Positions 44,052 to 51,783 of a stretch of 64,000 bases of DNA are shown piece after piece; the first letter of the stretch is position 1; the number at the start of each line of letters is the position of its first letter. Under the pieces are notes generated by a model. That model saw only the letters and a program-made list of their open reading frames with translations, made no database searches and had not been told where the DNA came from. The DNA comes from Nocardioides salarius (GTDB taxonomy: Bacteria; Actinomycetota; Actinomycetes; Propionibacteriales; Nocardioidaceae). The stretch lies in assembly GCF_016907435.1 (NCBI RefSeq), contig NZ_JAFBBZ010000001.1:3224001-3288000 (forward strand), in the 5' to 3' direction. The position numbers and the translations under genes were made by a program.

Positions 44052-45773
44052 TCAGGAGGCCTCGGTCAGGGTCGTGGGCGGCAGCCAGTCGGCGCCGAGC
44101 AGCTCGGCGAGGTCGGTGAGGCCGGTGGTGTCGCTGCCGACGGTGTCGGAGGCGGCGGCGATGCGCTCGACCATCACCTTGCCGACCTGCTCCTCGACGG
44201 TGCCTTCGGCGTAGGCGATGTGCCACGGCGAGACCTGGTGGTCGCGGTGGGTGCGGCCGGTGACCTGGCGCCCGGCGATGCCGGAGAAGCGGGCTTGGTG
44301 GAAGACGCCGACGCGGGGCTCGGTGCTGGCCTGGCGGCCGTCGGCGAGGCTCTCGCCGGCGTGCAGGCTGATGGAGGCGACGGTGGTGAAGACGCAGACC
44401 TTGGCCTGCCCGGTCTGGAACCGCAGCCGCTCGGCCTCGGGGTCGAAGCGGTCGCGGCCGTAGATCGTGGCGACCTCGATGCCGGAGTCGCGCAGCCGGT
44501 CGGCGATGGGGTCGGCGGCGGTCGCGACGAACTCGACCGAGCAGGCCACCTGCCGCTCGGCCTGCACCTGCTGGGCGATCCAGTCGACAGTGGAGTCGAC
44601 GCGGATCAGCCCGGCCTTCTGCCGGAAGCGCAGCAGCGCGGCCCGGCCCTTGGCGGTGTTGCGGCCGCGGCGGGCGATGTCCATCTCGCGGCAGAACTCG
44701 CCCCACTCGGCCTCGTACGCCGCCCGCTCGGCCGGTGTGAGCGTCACCGGCATGCCCGAGATCGGCACCGGCCCCCAGGGGGCGGCGCGGTGCAGCATCG
44801 CCGGGGGCTGCTCCTCGTCGAGCCATCCGCGCACCAGCTTGAGGTCGGCGGCGCGGCGGGCTGGGTCGGTGGTCCAGGTGGCGCCGTAGCGACCGTGCTC
44901 GACCTCGACGCCGTGGCGCTCGAGCGCGGTGGCGAACGCGACTCCGGGCTGCGTGGCCGAGGTCCAGTCCTTCATGGGCTCGCCGAGCACCTGCGCGTAG
45001 GCCGGGGCGAGGTAGGGCAGCTCGAGAGGAGTGTGGCCGGGGGTGGCGGTGGTGGCGATGACGAACGGCGCCTTGTCGTGGGGCTTGGCGTGGCTGGAGA
45101 TCCGCGCCCAGAGCTTCCACCGCTTGGTCGTCGTACGCCGCAGCGCGTGGGCCTCGTCGGCGATGATCACGTCCCAGGTGTGGTCCTTGACCTTCTCGAG
45201 CCGGTCCCAGGTGATCACCACCCACTCGAGCCCGCCGTCGCCGAGCGCGGTGATGGTGCGGCACCAGTGGCCGATCGTGATCGCGGCGGGCCGGTCGGCA
45301 ACCACGAGCACCCGCTGCGCGCCCCGGAGGTCACCGACCGCCGTCGCGCCAAGGACGGCGGAGATCGTCTTGCCGACACCGGGCTCGTCGGCGAGCAGGA
45401 ACTGCCGCCCGCCCGCCGCGGCGCGCTCCGCGATCGCGTCGGCCGCCTCGAACTGGAGCCGGCGCGGCTCGAGCGTGTCGGTCGGCTCGGGGGAGGGCGT
45501 CGGGTCGTCGGGGTTGAGGGTGTTCTCGATGAACCGCCCCAGCGTGTGCGGCCCGGGCGCGTACGGCGCCAGGTGCGCCGGCAGCGTGCGCCCGACGTAG
45601 AGGTGGGTCTTGACCGCGGGGTGCCAGCTCGCGCCGTCGACCTGCGTCCCGTAGGGCACGTCGAGCACCCACACCCGCTCGCCCGGGCCGGCGACCGGCA
45701 AGGGCCGGGGTGCGCTGCTCTTGCGCGAGCTGCCGCTACGTCGGCGGCCACTGGATCGACGAGAGCTGGCCAT
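44052..45773 (-). CDS. SNF2-like DEAH helicase with DUF5710-like N-terminus
   Basis: 573 residues. After a basic Ser/Arg tail, residues about 35-65 (VLDVPYGTQVDGASWHPAVK) resemble DUF5710. The helicase core has Walker A DEPGVGKT (129-136), box II ADEAHALR (about 205-212), SAT-like IATTATPG, and motif VI GRTHRDHQ near residue 500. TAGCGT and six bases before the ATG indicate a leaderless promoter. It is divergent by 125 bases from a PD-(D/E)XK-like gene. A DNA translocase role in defence or repair is inferred. Confidence 0.88.
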   Translation of the reverse strand: MASSRRSSGRRRSGSSRKSSAPRPLPVAGPGERVWVLDVPYGTQVDGASWHPAVKTHLYVGRTLPAHLAPYAPGPHTLGRFIENTLNPDDPTPSPEPTDTLEPRRLQFEAADAIAERAAAGGRQFLLADEPGVGKTISAVLGATAVGDLRGAQRVLVVADRPAAITIGHWCRTITALGDGGLEWVVITWDRLEKVKDHTWDVIIADEAHALRRTTTKRWKLWARISSHAKPHDKAPFVIATTATPGHTPLELPYLAPAYAQVLGEPMKDWTSATQPGVAFATALERHGVEVEHGRYGATWTTDPARRAADLKLVRGWLDEEQPPAMLHRAAPWGPVPISGMPVTLTPAERAAYEAEWGEFCREMDIARRGRNTAKGRAALLRFRQKAGLIRVDSTVDWIAQQVQAERQVACSVEFVATAADPIADRLRDSGIEVATIYGRDRFDPEAERLRFQTGQAKVCVFTTVASISLHAGESLADGRQASTEPRVGVFHQARFSGIAGRQVTGRTHRDHQVSPWHIAYAEGTVEEQVGKVMVERIAAASDTVGSDTTGLTDLAELLGADWLPPTTLTEAS

Positions 45774-45898
45774 CCGCTGACGCTATCGGGGCCGCGACCG
45801 GGAACCGGGCCGGCACGCCAAGTCGAGTTCTCCGATGATGGCTCCATCGCGGGGCTAGGGTGCCGAGCACCGGTCTTTACTTTCGCAAGGGGAATCGC

Positions 45899-47242
45899 GT
45901 GGCTGAGGAGTCCTGGCATGAAGCTCGTCTGATCCCGACCTCGGGGATCTCCGGGGTTGAGGAGCAGGAGCGACGAGCGACCTCGGCCCTGCTGGCGGTC
46001 ATGAGCGTCGTCAAGGAGTTCGGCCGGGCCCTGCTCGGTCCGGTCGGCGCCATCGCGGGCAACGTCGAGACGTTCATCGAGGTCCCGTTCGCTGTGGGGG
46101 ACGGGAAGAAGGTGATTCCGGACGGCCTGATCAGGGTCACCCGCGGCCAGCGTTCCTGGACCGCGCTGGTCGAGGTCAAGACCGGCAAGAACGAGCTCGA
46201 CACCGCGCAGCTCGAGAACTACCTCGACGTCGCCAAGGAACAGGGCTTCGATGCGCTCATCACGATCAGCAACGAGATCCCGGCGGTGGCAGGTCAACAC
46301 CCCACGAAGGTCGACAAGCGGAAGCTCAAGAAGGTCGCGCTCCACCACTGGTCCTGGACCTACATCCTCTCGACGGCGGTGATGCAGAAGGAGCATCGCG
46401 GCGTCACCGACCCGGAGCAGGCGTGGATCCTGGGCGAGCTGATCAGGTATCTGGAGCACCCGCGTTCGGGGGCCATGGAGCTCGAGGACATGGGTTCCGC
46501 CTGGGTGCCCGTCCGCCAGGCCGTGACAGCCGGCACGCTGCGCGCCAACGACCAGCAGGTCCCTGAGGTGGTCGCACGCTTCGACGCGCTCCTCCGGTAC
46601 ACCGCGCTGCGCCTCGGCAGGCAGCTCGGCACCGACGTCCTCCACGTGCTCAGCCGCAAGGAGCAGGCCGATCCCTCGCTGCGGGCGCAGGCGCTGACGG
46701 CGAGCCTGGTCGAGAACGGCTGCCTCGCGGGCACCATCCGTATCCCGCACACGGTGGCACCCCTGGAGATCCGGGCGGATCTGCGCGCCGGACGCATCAC
46801 CGCCTTCCTGGACATCGACGCCCCCAAGACCGGGAGGCCCGCCACCCGAGTGAACTGGCTGGTCCGGCAGCTCAAGCACGCCCCGGAGGGGGTCCGCATC
46901 GAAGCCTTCGCGGTGGGCGCGCGAGGGCCCGGTGCGACGGAGCTCTTGGCCAAGGTGCGTGAGGACCCCTCCTGCCTGGTCGCGGATCCCAAGCGGGACC
47001 TACGTGGTTTCCGGGTCGAGATCAGCGCCCCGCTGGGCACCAAGCGTGGCCGCGGCCGTGGGGCCTTCATCGACTCCGTCATCGACCTCGTCGACGACTT
47101 CTATACAGACGTCGTCCAGCACCTCAAGGCGTGGACCGCTTCGCCGCCCAAGATGCGTGAGACACCGGCCGAGGAGCCCGACGTCAGCCCTCAGCTGGTC
47201 TCGACGTCGCTCTCTTCGCAGGACGGACAGGACGAGGCGTAG
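45899..47242 (+). CDS. PD-(D/E)XK-nuclease-like protein of the defence island
   Basis: 447 residues, family not recognised with certainty. The N-terminal 125 residues have a restriction-endonuclease-like arrangement: a helix with E21/E22/Q23, VIPDGLI (Asp75), then WTALVEVKTG (Glu92-x-Lys94) and a following helix with Gln and Tyr (LDTAQLENYL). The remaining 320 residues are unassigned, mixed alpha/beta. The GTG at 45899 has AAGGGGA upstream, which decides the start over an in-frame GTG at 45860. Divergent from the helicase; possibly a helicase-nuclease pair. Confidence 0.75.
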   Translation: MAEESWHEARLIPTSGISGVEEQERRATSALLAVMSVVKEFGRALLGPVGAIAGNVETFIEVPFAVGDGKKVIPDGLIRVTRGQRSWTALVEVKTGKNELDTAQLENYLDVAKEQGFDALITISNEIPAVAGQHPTKVDKRKLKKVALHHWSWTYILSTAVMQKEHRGVTDPEQAWILGELIRYLEHPRSGAMELEDMGSAWVPVRQAVTAGTLRANDQQVPEVVARFDALLRYTALRLGRQLGTDVLHVLSRKEQADPSLRAQALTASLVENGCLAGTIRIPHTVAPLEIRADLRAGRITAFLDIDAPKTGRPATRVNWLVRQLKHAPEGVRIEAFAVGARGPGATELLAKVREDPSCLVADPKRDLRGFRVEISAPLGTKRGRGRGAFIDSVIDLVDDFYTDVVQHLKAWTASPPKMRETPAEEPDVSPQLVSTSLSSQDGQDEA

Positions 47243-47298
47243 GGGCGGACGGGCGGGTGAGAGCTGGTGGGTGCCCAGCGGCTCTGTTTCCATGAGCC

Positions 47299-47889
47299 AT
47301 GGCTTTCGACCCGCCCGCTGCACGCGACCTTTCCGGCGCAGAACCCTTCGATGGCCTTGACGCATCCGTCGTTGACTTCTGGAGGTTCGCGATGAGCGAC
47401 CTCCGCACCAACAACGTCCGGGGCTACCTGGCCGAGTTCCTCGTCGCGCGCGCCGTGGGCTCGACGAGCCCACGGGTGGAATGGGCCCCATGGGACGTGA
47501 CTGCGCCAGACGGGACCAGGATCGAGGTGAAGTCGTCTGGATTCCTCCAGTCGTGGGCACAGAGGAGGTTGAGCACTCCGAGGTTCCAGGTCTCGGCGGC
47601 CTACGGATGGGATGCAGGGACGGGCGCCTGGTCCGAGGAACAGGGATTCAACGCAGACGCCTACGTGTTCTGCCTCCACACGGCGAAGACTCACGATGAG
47701 TACGATCCGCTCGCCCTTTCTCAGTGGCAGTTCTACGTCGCGGCACGCCAATCGATCGAGGACCTGGCCGGAGCCGCCATGGGCCTCCCAAGGCTCGCGA
47801 GGGTCGCCGGTGACCCAGTGCTCTATGCGGGCCTGCGGGACGCGATCGCTGTCGCCGCAGAGAGGACTCGGCTCATCAACTGGTCATGA
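47299..47889 (+). CDS. Small PD-(D/E)XK-like protein
   Basis: 196 residues, no recognised name. The pattern is nuclease-like: NNVRGYLAEFLVARAVG (Glu46), WDVTAPDG (Asp66), then IEVKSSGFLQSW (Glu76-x-Lys78). This order is common in type II restriction and recombination nucleases. It lies 56 bases after the 447-residue protein on the same strand. No methyltransferase is nearby, which argues against a classical restriction enzyme. Codon use is less G/C-biased than in the flanks. Confidence 0.68.
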   Translation: MAFDPPAARDLSGAEPFDGLDASVVDFWRFAMSDLRTNNVRGYLAEFLVARAVGSTSPRVEWAPWDVTAPDGTRIEVKSSGFLQSWAQRRLSTPRFQVSAAYGWDAGTGAWSEEQGFNADAYVFCLHTAKTHDEYDPLALSQWQFYVAARQSIEDLAGAAMGLPRLARVAGDPVLYAGLRDAIAVAAERTRLINWS

Positions 47890-47947
47890 CCGACCTGTGT
47901 GCGAGGCGTCCGGCACGTGGCGTCACGACGCAGGTACTCGATGGGCG

Positions 47948-49114
47948 TCAGACCCTCTCGAGATCTTCGGCAAGCCGCACGACTGCGTCGCCTATCGCAG
48001 AGGAGGCCTCGATGAGTCTGTCGGACGAAACACGTCCGCCGTCGACTTGGAGCGACCGCAGGATCGCCTTGACCCGGGCGCTCTCGCCCGCGACGGCGCG
48101 GTAGATGGGCGACTGGTTGTCCCCGTTCGCGGCTGCCAGGGCTAGTTCCGCAACCTCGATGAACTTGGCGTTCATGACGTCGAAGTACTGCTGGAGGACC
48201 GCGACGATCTGCGCCTGGTTCTCGAACTCGGCCGGGTCGAAGGCGTCGTCGCCGCCAGCGCGGTCGTGCAGAACCTGAGCAGCGTGGTTGCAGGACTGGA
48301 CATCGCCGCTCTCGTTGTAGGTGAAGAGCGCCACTGCGGCATCGTTGGCGTACTCCACCGCGGCCTTCGTGTAGCCGGACAAGCTGTAGAAGAGCGCTGC
48401 TCCGCGACCGTGGGCGGCTCCGCGAAGTTGCTGGATGACGGGAGCGCCGATCGGCGTCGCGTAGTGCTTCACCTGGGCCACTGCATCGGTCGCCCGGACG
48501 TCGAGGCCGCCGTCCGCGCCTGGAGGAGTCATCTTGGCGTCCTCGAAGCCGAGCTTCTGCATGTGCCAGGCCGCGAGGGCCTCGGCCTGCTGCCAGGAGG
48601 AGACGGCAGGACCGGCCTGTTCGTCAGGCACGGCTTCGATCTGCGGCGCGTCGCGTTCGAGGGCCGGGACTTGCTCAGCCGGGACAGACACCGCCCGCGT
48701 GGGAACATCGTCCTGGGGAACCGCGACAGGCATCGGGCTAGGTGCAACCGGGGCAGCCGGCACCTGGGGCGCGGCGATGGGCGGCACCGGCTCTTGGGCA
48801 GACCGCCACCGGAGGTAGTCACGGTTGACGAAGAGGCCATAACCGATGAGGACGAGCCACAGGACCGCCGCGTAGCCTGCGCCGACCTCCTGCATGAGCT
48901 CGACGGGCGTCAACAGCAGGACGAGGCCGAGGAGGCTGAACGCGGTCGTGACGAAGGCGCGGCGCTTCCAGGCGGTCGAGCGGACACGGACGGCGCAGTA
49001 GATGAAGCCGATGCATGAGAACGATCCGACTCCCAAGGCCACCGCCAGGAGCCAGGCACTATGGCGGACCTTCCACGCGAGGCTGCGAGTGGCGAAGGAG
49101 GCGGTGTCGGACAT
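47948..49114 (-). CDS. Membrane-anchored Mrr-type restriction endonuclease
   Basis: 388 residues. Three membrane helices (about 18-42, 53-72 and 80-98) and a long Pro/Ala/Val linker (105-170) precede an Mrr_cat domain (about 175-270) with GADGGLDV (catalytic Asp), AQVKHY (Gln-x-Lys) and QQLRGAAHGRGAA. Mrr enzymes cut modified DNA, and membrane-tethered versions occur in defence islands. A helical domain follows. It converges with the small PD-(D/E)XK gene. Confidence 0.88.
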   Translation of the reverse strand: MSDTASFATRSLAWKVRHSAWLLAVALGVGSFSCIGFIYCAVRVRSTAWKRRAFVTTAFSLLGLVLLLTPVELMQEVGAGYAAVLWLVLIGYGLFVNRDYLRWRSAQEPVPPIAAPQVPAAPVAPSPMPVAVPQDDVPTRAVSVPAEQVPALERDAPQIEAVPDEQAGPAVSSWQQAEALAAWHMQKLGFEDAKMTPPGADGGLDVRATDAVAQVKHYATPIGAPVIQQLRGAAHGRGAALFYSLSGYTKAAVEYANDAAVALFTYNESGDVQSCNHAAQVLHDRAGGDDAFDPAEFENQAQIVAVLQQYFDVMNAKFIEVAELALAAANGDNQSPIYRAVAGESARVKAILRSLQVDGGRVSSDRLIEASSAIGDAVVRLAEDLERV

Positions 49115-49340
49115 GCGGGAAGTCTGTCAAACACTGCCGACACTCGTCCGACAACGTTGGCTGTCCCCCCGCTGGGTAGCAGCGTCCCGCCCGCTCAGCC
49201 GGCCGCGCGGATCGAAGCGGGATGCTTGTTTCGTCCTCCATCTCCCGGCGCGACACTCGCGGCGGAATGACGCATGTGGTCGCCATGGTTCCAGTGAGAC
49301 GGTCGGAGGTCGCTGCGGCTTTAGCTAGCCCGCCGCCCTC

Positions 49341-50292
49341 CTAGCTGAGTTCTTGCTCGTTCTCCTCGCGCAGGTGGGTCACCACCAAGAAGTCGGGAGT
49401 GTCACGGAGGATTGGCCCCATGTCACGGTCATAGACTGGTGCAGCGGCACTATCGACATTGGGCTCGGCGTCTGACAATGACCGCCACGCTGAGTCGACC
49501 TGCTCCTCCTGCAGCAAGTCAGCCCAAGCCTGCGGCGTGTCGCTCACCCCAAGAGGATGCCCATGCCCATGCCCATGCCCATGTCCACTTGCCGGATTGT
49601 GTAACGCTCGCCGCGCTCGGCCAAGTAGGTATTCCTTCGGCAGCGAGCCGCTGCACCAGGGGGTAGTCATCGGGCAGGTGATGCACTCCCAAGGCACCGC
49701 TGCCGGATTGATGTCGTATCCGGTGATAGCCCACTTCGGAGTAGTCGCCTCGGGCTTGCGCTTTATGTGTGAACGCACCCAGTCGGCGTCCGCCAAACTG
49801 ATGGCAAGTGGCGATGTCGCAGGCGAAGCACTCGCCAAACTTCCGCGGGTGACTGCGGCCGCACCCTAGATGGGCGCCTACATGACCCTCTGTACCGAAG
49901 GGGAGAGCCGAGCCGTTATAAAAAGCATATACTGGGACTTGGCCGTTCCCCTTCGCGCGTAGCAGCGCGGCGGCTTGGTCGTCTGCCTTATCGTTCCCGT
50001 CTTTGGTCGTGCCTAACCCCTCGTACTGGCCCGACGGGAACAAGATCTTGGCCTGCACGCGAAGGTGAAGCCAGCGTCGCCTGTCGACCGAACGCAAGGC
50101 CCACAGGAAGTCGTGACCGTCCCTGACCTCCTCGGCAATCGTCGCTTTGCTGACCCAAGTCGTGGACGACCTGAAGCGATGCATTGCCACCAACAAGCCT
50201 TCGGTCGCAGTCTCTTCACGGGGCTTAAATGGCGCATCCCGCAGGAACTCCCATAGCCTTCCCGACAGTTGCTCTAAGTCATGCCGATTCAC
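49341..50292 (-). pseudogene. DUF6615-like gene split by a frameshift
   Basis: The 5' part reads from GTG 50292 (NRHDLEQLSGRLWEFLRDA, HDFLWALRS, LRVQAKILFPSGQYEG) to about SHPRKFGE. The family-like continuation (ISLADADWVRSH, then WECITCPM and DTPDFLVVTHL) is in another frame ending at 49341. Frames must change between about 49800 and 49832; an in-frame TAG at 49866-49868 blocks the second frame further upstream. Without a shift, translation would end at 49519 in unrelated sequence. A TTA codon near the start and AT-rich stretches mark it as foreign. The DUF6615 assignment is from memory of the family; a sequencing error is possible. Confidence 0.68.
49557..49584. repeat. Six-base tandem repeat encoding Gly-His
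   Basis: About four to five copies of CCATGC in a row. In the minus-strand frame that ends at 49341 they encode a (Gly-His)5 run. Because the unit is a multiple of three, copy-number change would keep the frame. Confidence 0.85.
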
Positions 50293-50613
50293 GCCGTCAA
50301 GTATTGCGCAGCGAGCGCGTGAATTGTCCGCACCGCACCGCGGCAGTTAGCGCCCGTGGTCCGCGCGCCGAACGAGATGCCAGGTGTCGCCGCCGAGGTT
50401 GTTCCGAGTCAGCATCGAAAGGTCAGATCCTTCGAGCGTCCTGCAAGCGGCGGGATAACCCACACGGTTCGCCCAGCAGTCCCCAGCTGGCCTTGATGGT
50501 TCTGTGTTCCGGATTGTTGACACTGGGCTTGATCCAGCGATCTCCATTGCCGCGAGATGCCCTGGTTGGCGATTCGCGTCAATTTCCTGGATCTCCCGGT
50601 AGCGTGCTGGAGC
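50293..50613. other. Divergent intergenic region without a recognised gene
   Basis: About 320 bases between the DUF6615-like gene and the SIR2 gene. No convincing gene was seen. It should hold both promoters: AATACT just before the minus-strand GTG at 50292, and TAGCGT (50600-50605) eight bases before the SIR2 ATG. Composition is less GC-rich than the window average. Confidence 0.6.
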
Positions 50614-51783
50614 ATGGAGGAGCCATCTGTTGGAGACCGCAAGACTGGACCAAGGCCGGCGAGTAGTCACAACAGCACTGGACCATCGGTCAGGGTGCCA
50701 GGTGAGAAGGAATGGCAGTCACTCACGGAATCTGACGGACGTGCCTGGAACTTGTTCGAGTCGGTCGGTCTGGCTAGCTACCGCAGCGAGAACCTTGTTG
50801 TCTTGCTGGGTTTGGGAACCTCACTCGGCCTGAATGGCGGCGGCGGCATGGCGCCCACGATGAGTGACCTGTTCGTTAGTGTAAAGACATTGGACGGGTA
50901 CGACCGCGCGGCAGAACTGGCGCCGACCGCGATCGAGGCTGGCGACGTCGAAGCGCTTCTGTCGGCCTGTCAGATGCAGGTAGGTCTGACCGACGACGAA
51001 GTCACGAAACGGTTCTTGGACGCCGCCGAAGCGGTAGTCCTCCAGGCGTGCAGCTTTGTGGACGACACGACCGACCTAGGCACGCACGAGGCCTTCCTTC
51101 GTAAGGTCGGTAGACGGGCGACAAGGCTCGCTCGCACCAAGGTGTTCACCACGAACTACGACCTCGCCATTGAGCGTGCAGCCCAAGCAACACGCTTCAC
51201 CCTTCTCGACGGCTTCGGTCCGACCGCGGGTGAACTCTTCGACGGAGGCAACTTCGATCTTGACGTCGTACGTCGCGCACCAGACGGGACGCTCCAACTA
51301 GCTCCGAACGTCATTCAGCTCTACAAGCTCCACGGCTCCGTGGATTGGGACGAGACGAACGACGGTGTGCGTCGGGACCCAAGCCCCGCGAACCCAGTAT
51401 TGATCTACCCGTCGAGCATGAAGTACCAGCAGTCGTACCGTCCGCCCTACCTCGAATCGATGGCTCGCTTCCAGATGACGCTGCGACAGCCAGAGACGAC
51501 CGTCATCGTCGCCGGTTTCGGCTTCAACGACGCACATGTCGTTGGCCCACTGCTATCGGCTGTCCGGTCCAACGTGTCACTGCGCCTCATCGTCGTCGAC
51601 CCGGTTCTGCGCGAGACCAAGAACGAGTCCTTGCTGACGTTATTGCGTCTCTCGGACGCGCGTGATGAGCGGATCCTGCTCTTCGCTGGCACCTTCGCCG
51701 AGTTCACCACCCGCCTTCCCGATATGGCACCTCAGGACGCGCACGAGGCTCACGACGAGCGAGTGCGAAGCACGTCGATCTGA
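50614..51783 (+). CDS. SIR2-domain NADase of a SIR2-HerA defence system
   Basis: 389 residues, SIR2_2-type domain. Visible are the nucleotide loop LLGLGTSLG (about 64-72), FTTNYDLAIERA (about 178-189), KLHGSVDW (about 238-245, with the conserved His) and IVAGFGFNDAHVVGPLL. In SIR2-HerA systems the SIR2 protein degrades NAD during phage infection while complexed with the HerA ATPase. Its TGA shares its last base with the HerA ATG. The ATG at 50614 is chosen for the TAGCGT upstream. Codon use is less G/C-biased than the flanks. Confidence 0.9.
   Translation: MEEPSVGDRKTGPRPASSHNSTGPSVRVPGEKEWQSLTESDGRAWNLFESVGLASYRSENLVVLLGLGTSLGLNGGGGMAPTMSDLFVSVKTLDGYDRAAELAPTAIEAGDVEALLSACQMQVGLTDDEVTKRFLDAAEAVVLQACSFVDDTTDLGTHEAFLRKVGRRATRLARTKVFTTNYDLAIERAAQATRFTLLDGFGPTAGELFDGGNFDLDVVRRAPDGTLQLAPNVIQLYKLHGSVDWDETNDGVRRDPSPANPVLIYPSSMKYQQSYRPPYLESMARFQMTLRQPETTVIVAGFGFNDAHVVGPLLSAVRSNVSLRLIVVDPVLRETKNESLLTLLRLSDARDERILLFAGTFAEFTTRLPDMAPQDAHEAHDERVRSTSI

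Noticed and set aside
47299-47889. Classical type II restriction enzyme
   Set aside because: The nuclease-like motif is there, but no DNA methyltransferase or controller gene is adjacent.
49519-49838. Two separate overlapping minus-strand genes in the DUF6615 region
   Set aside because: The N-terminal frame and the second frame together read as one family-like protein, so a frameshift is the simpler explanation.
50293-50613. A tRNA or small RNA as island integration site
   Set aside because: No cloverleaf or GGTTCGA-type T-arm was found by eye; several short open frames there look random.
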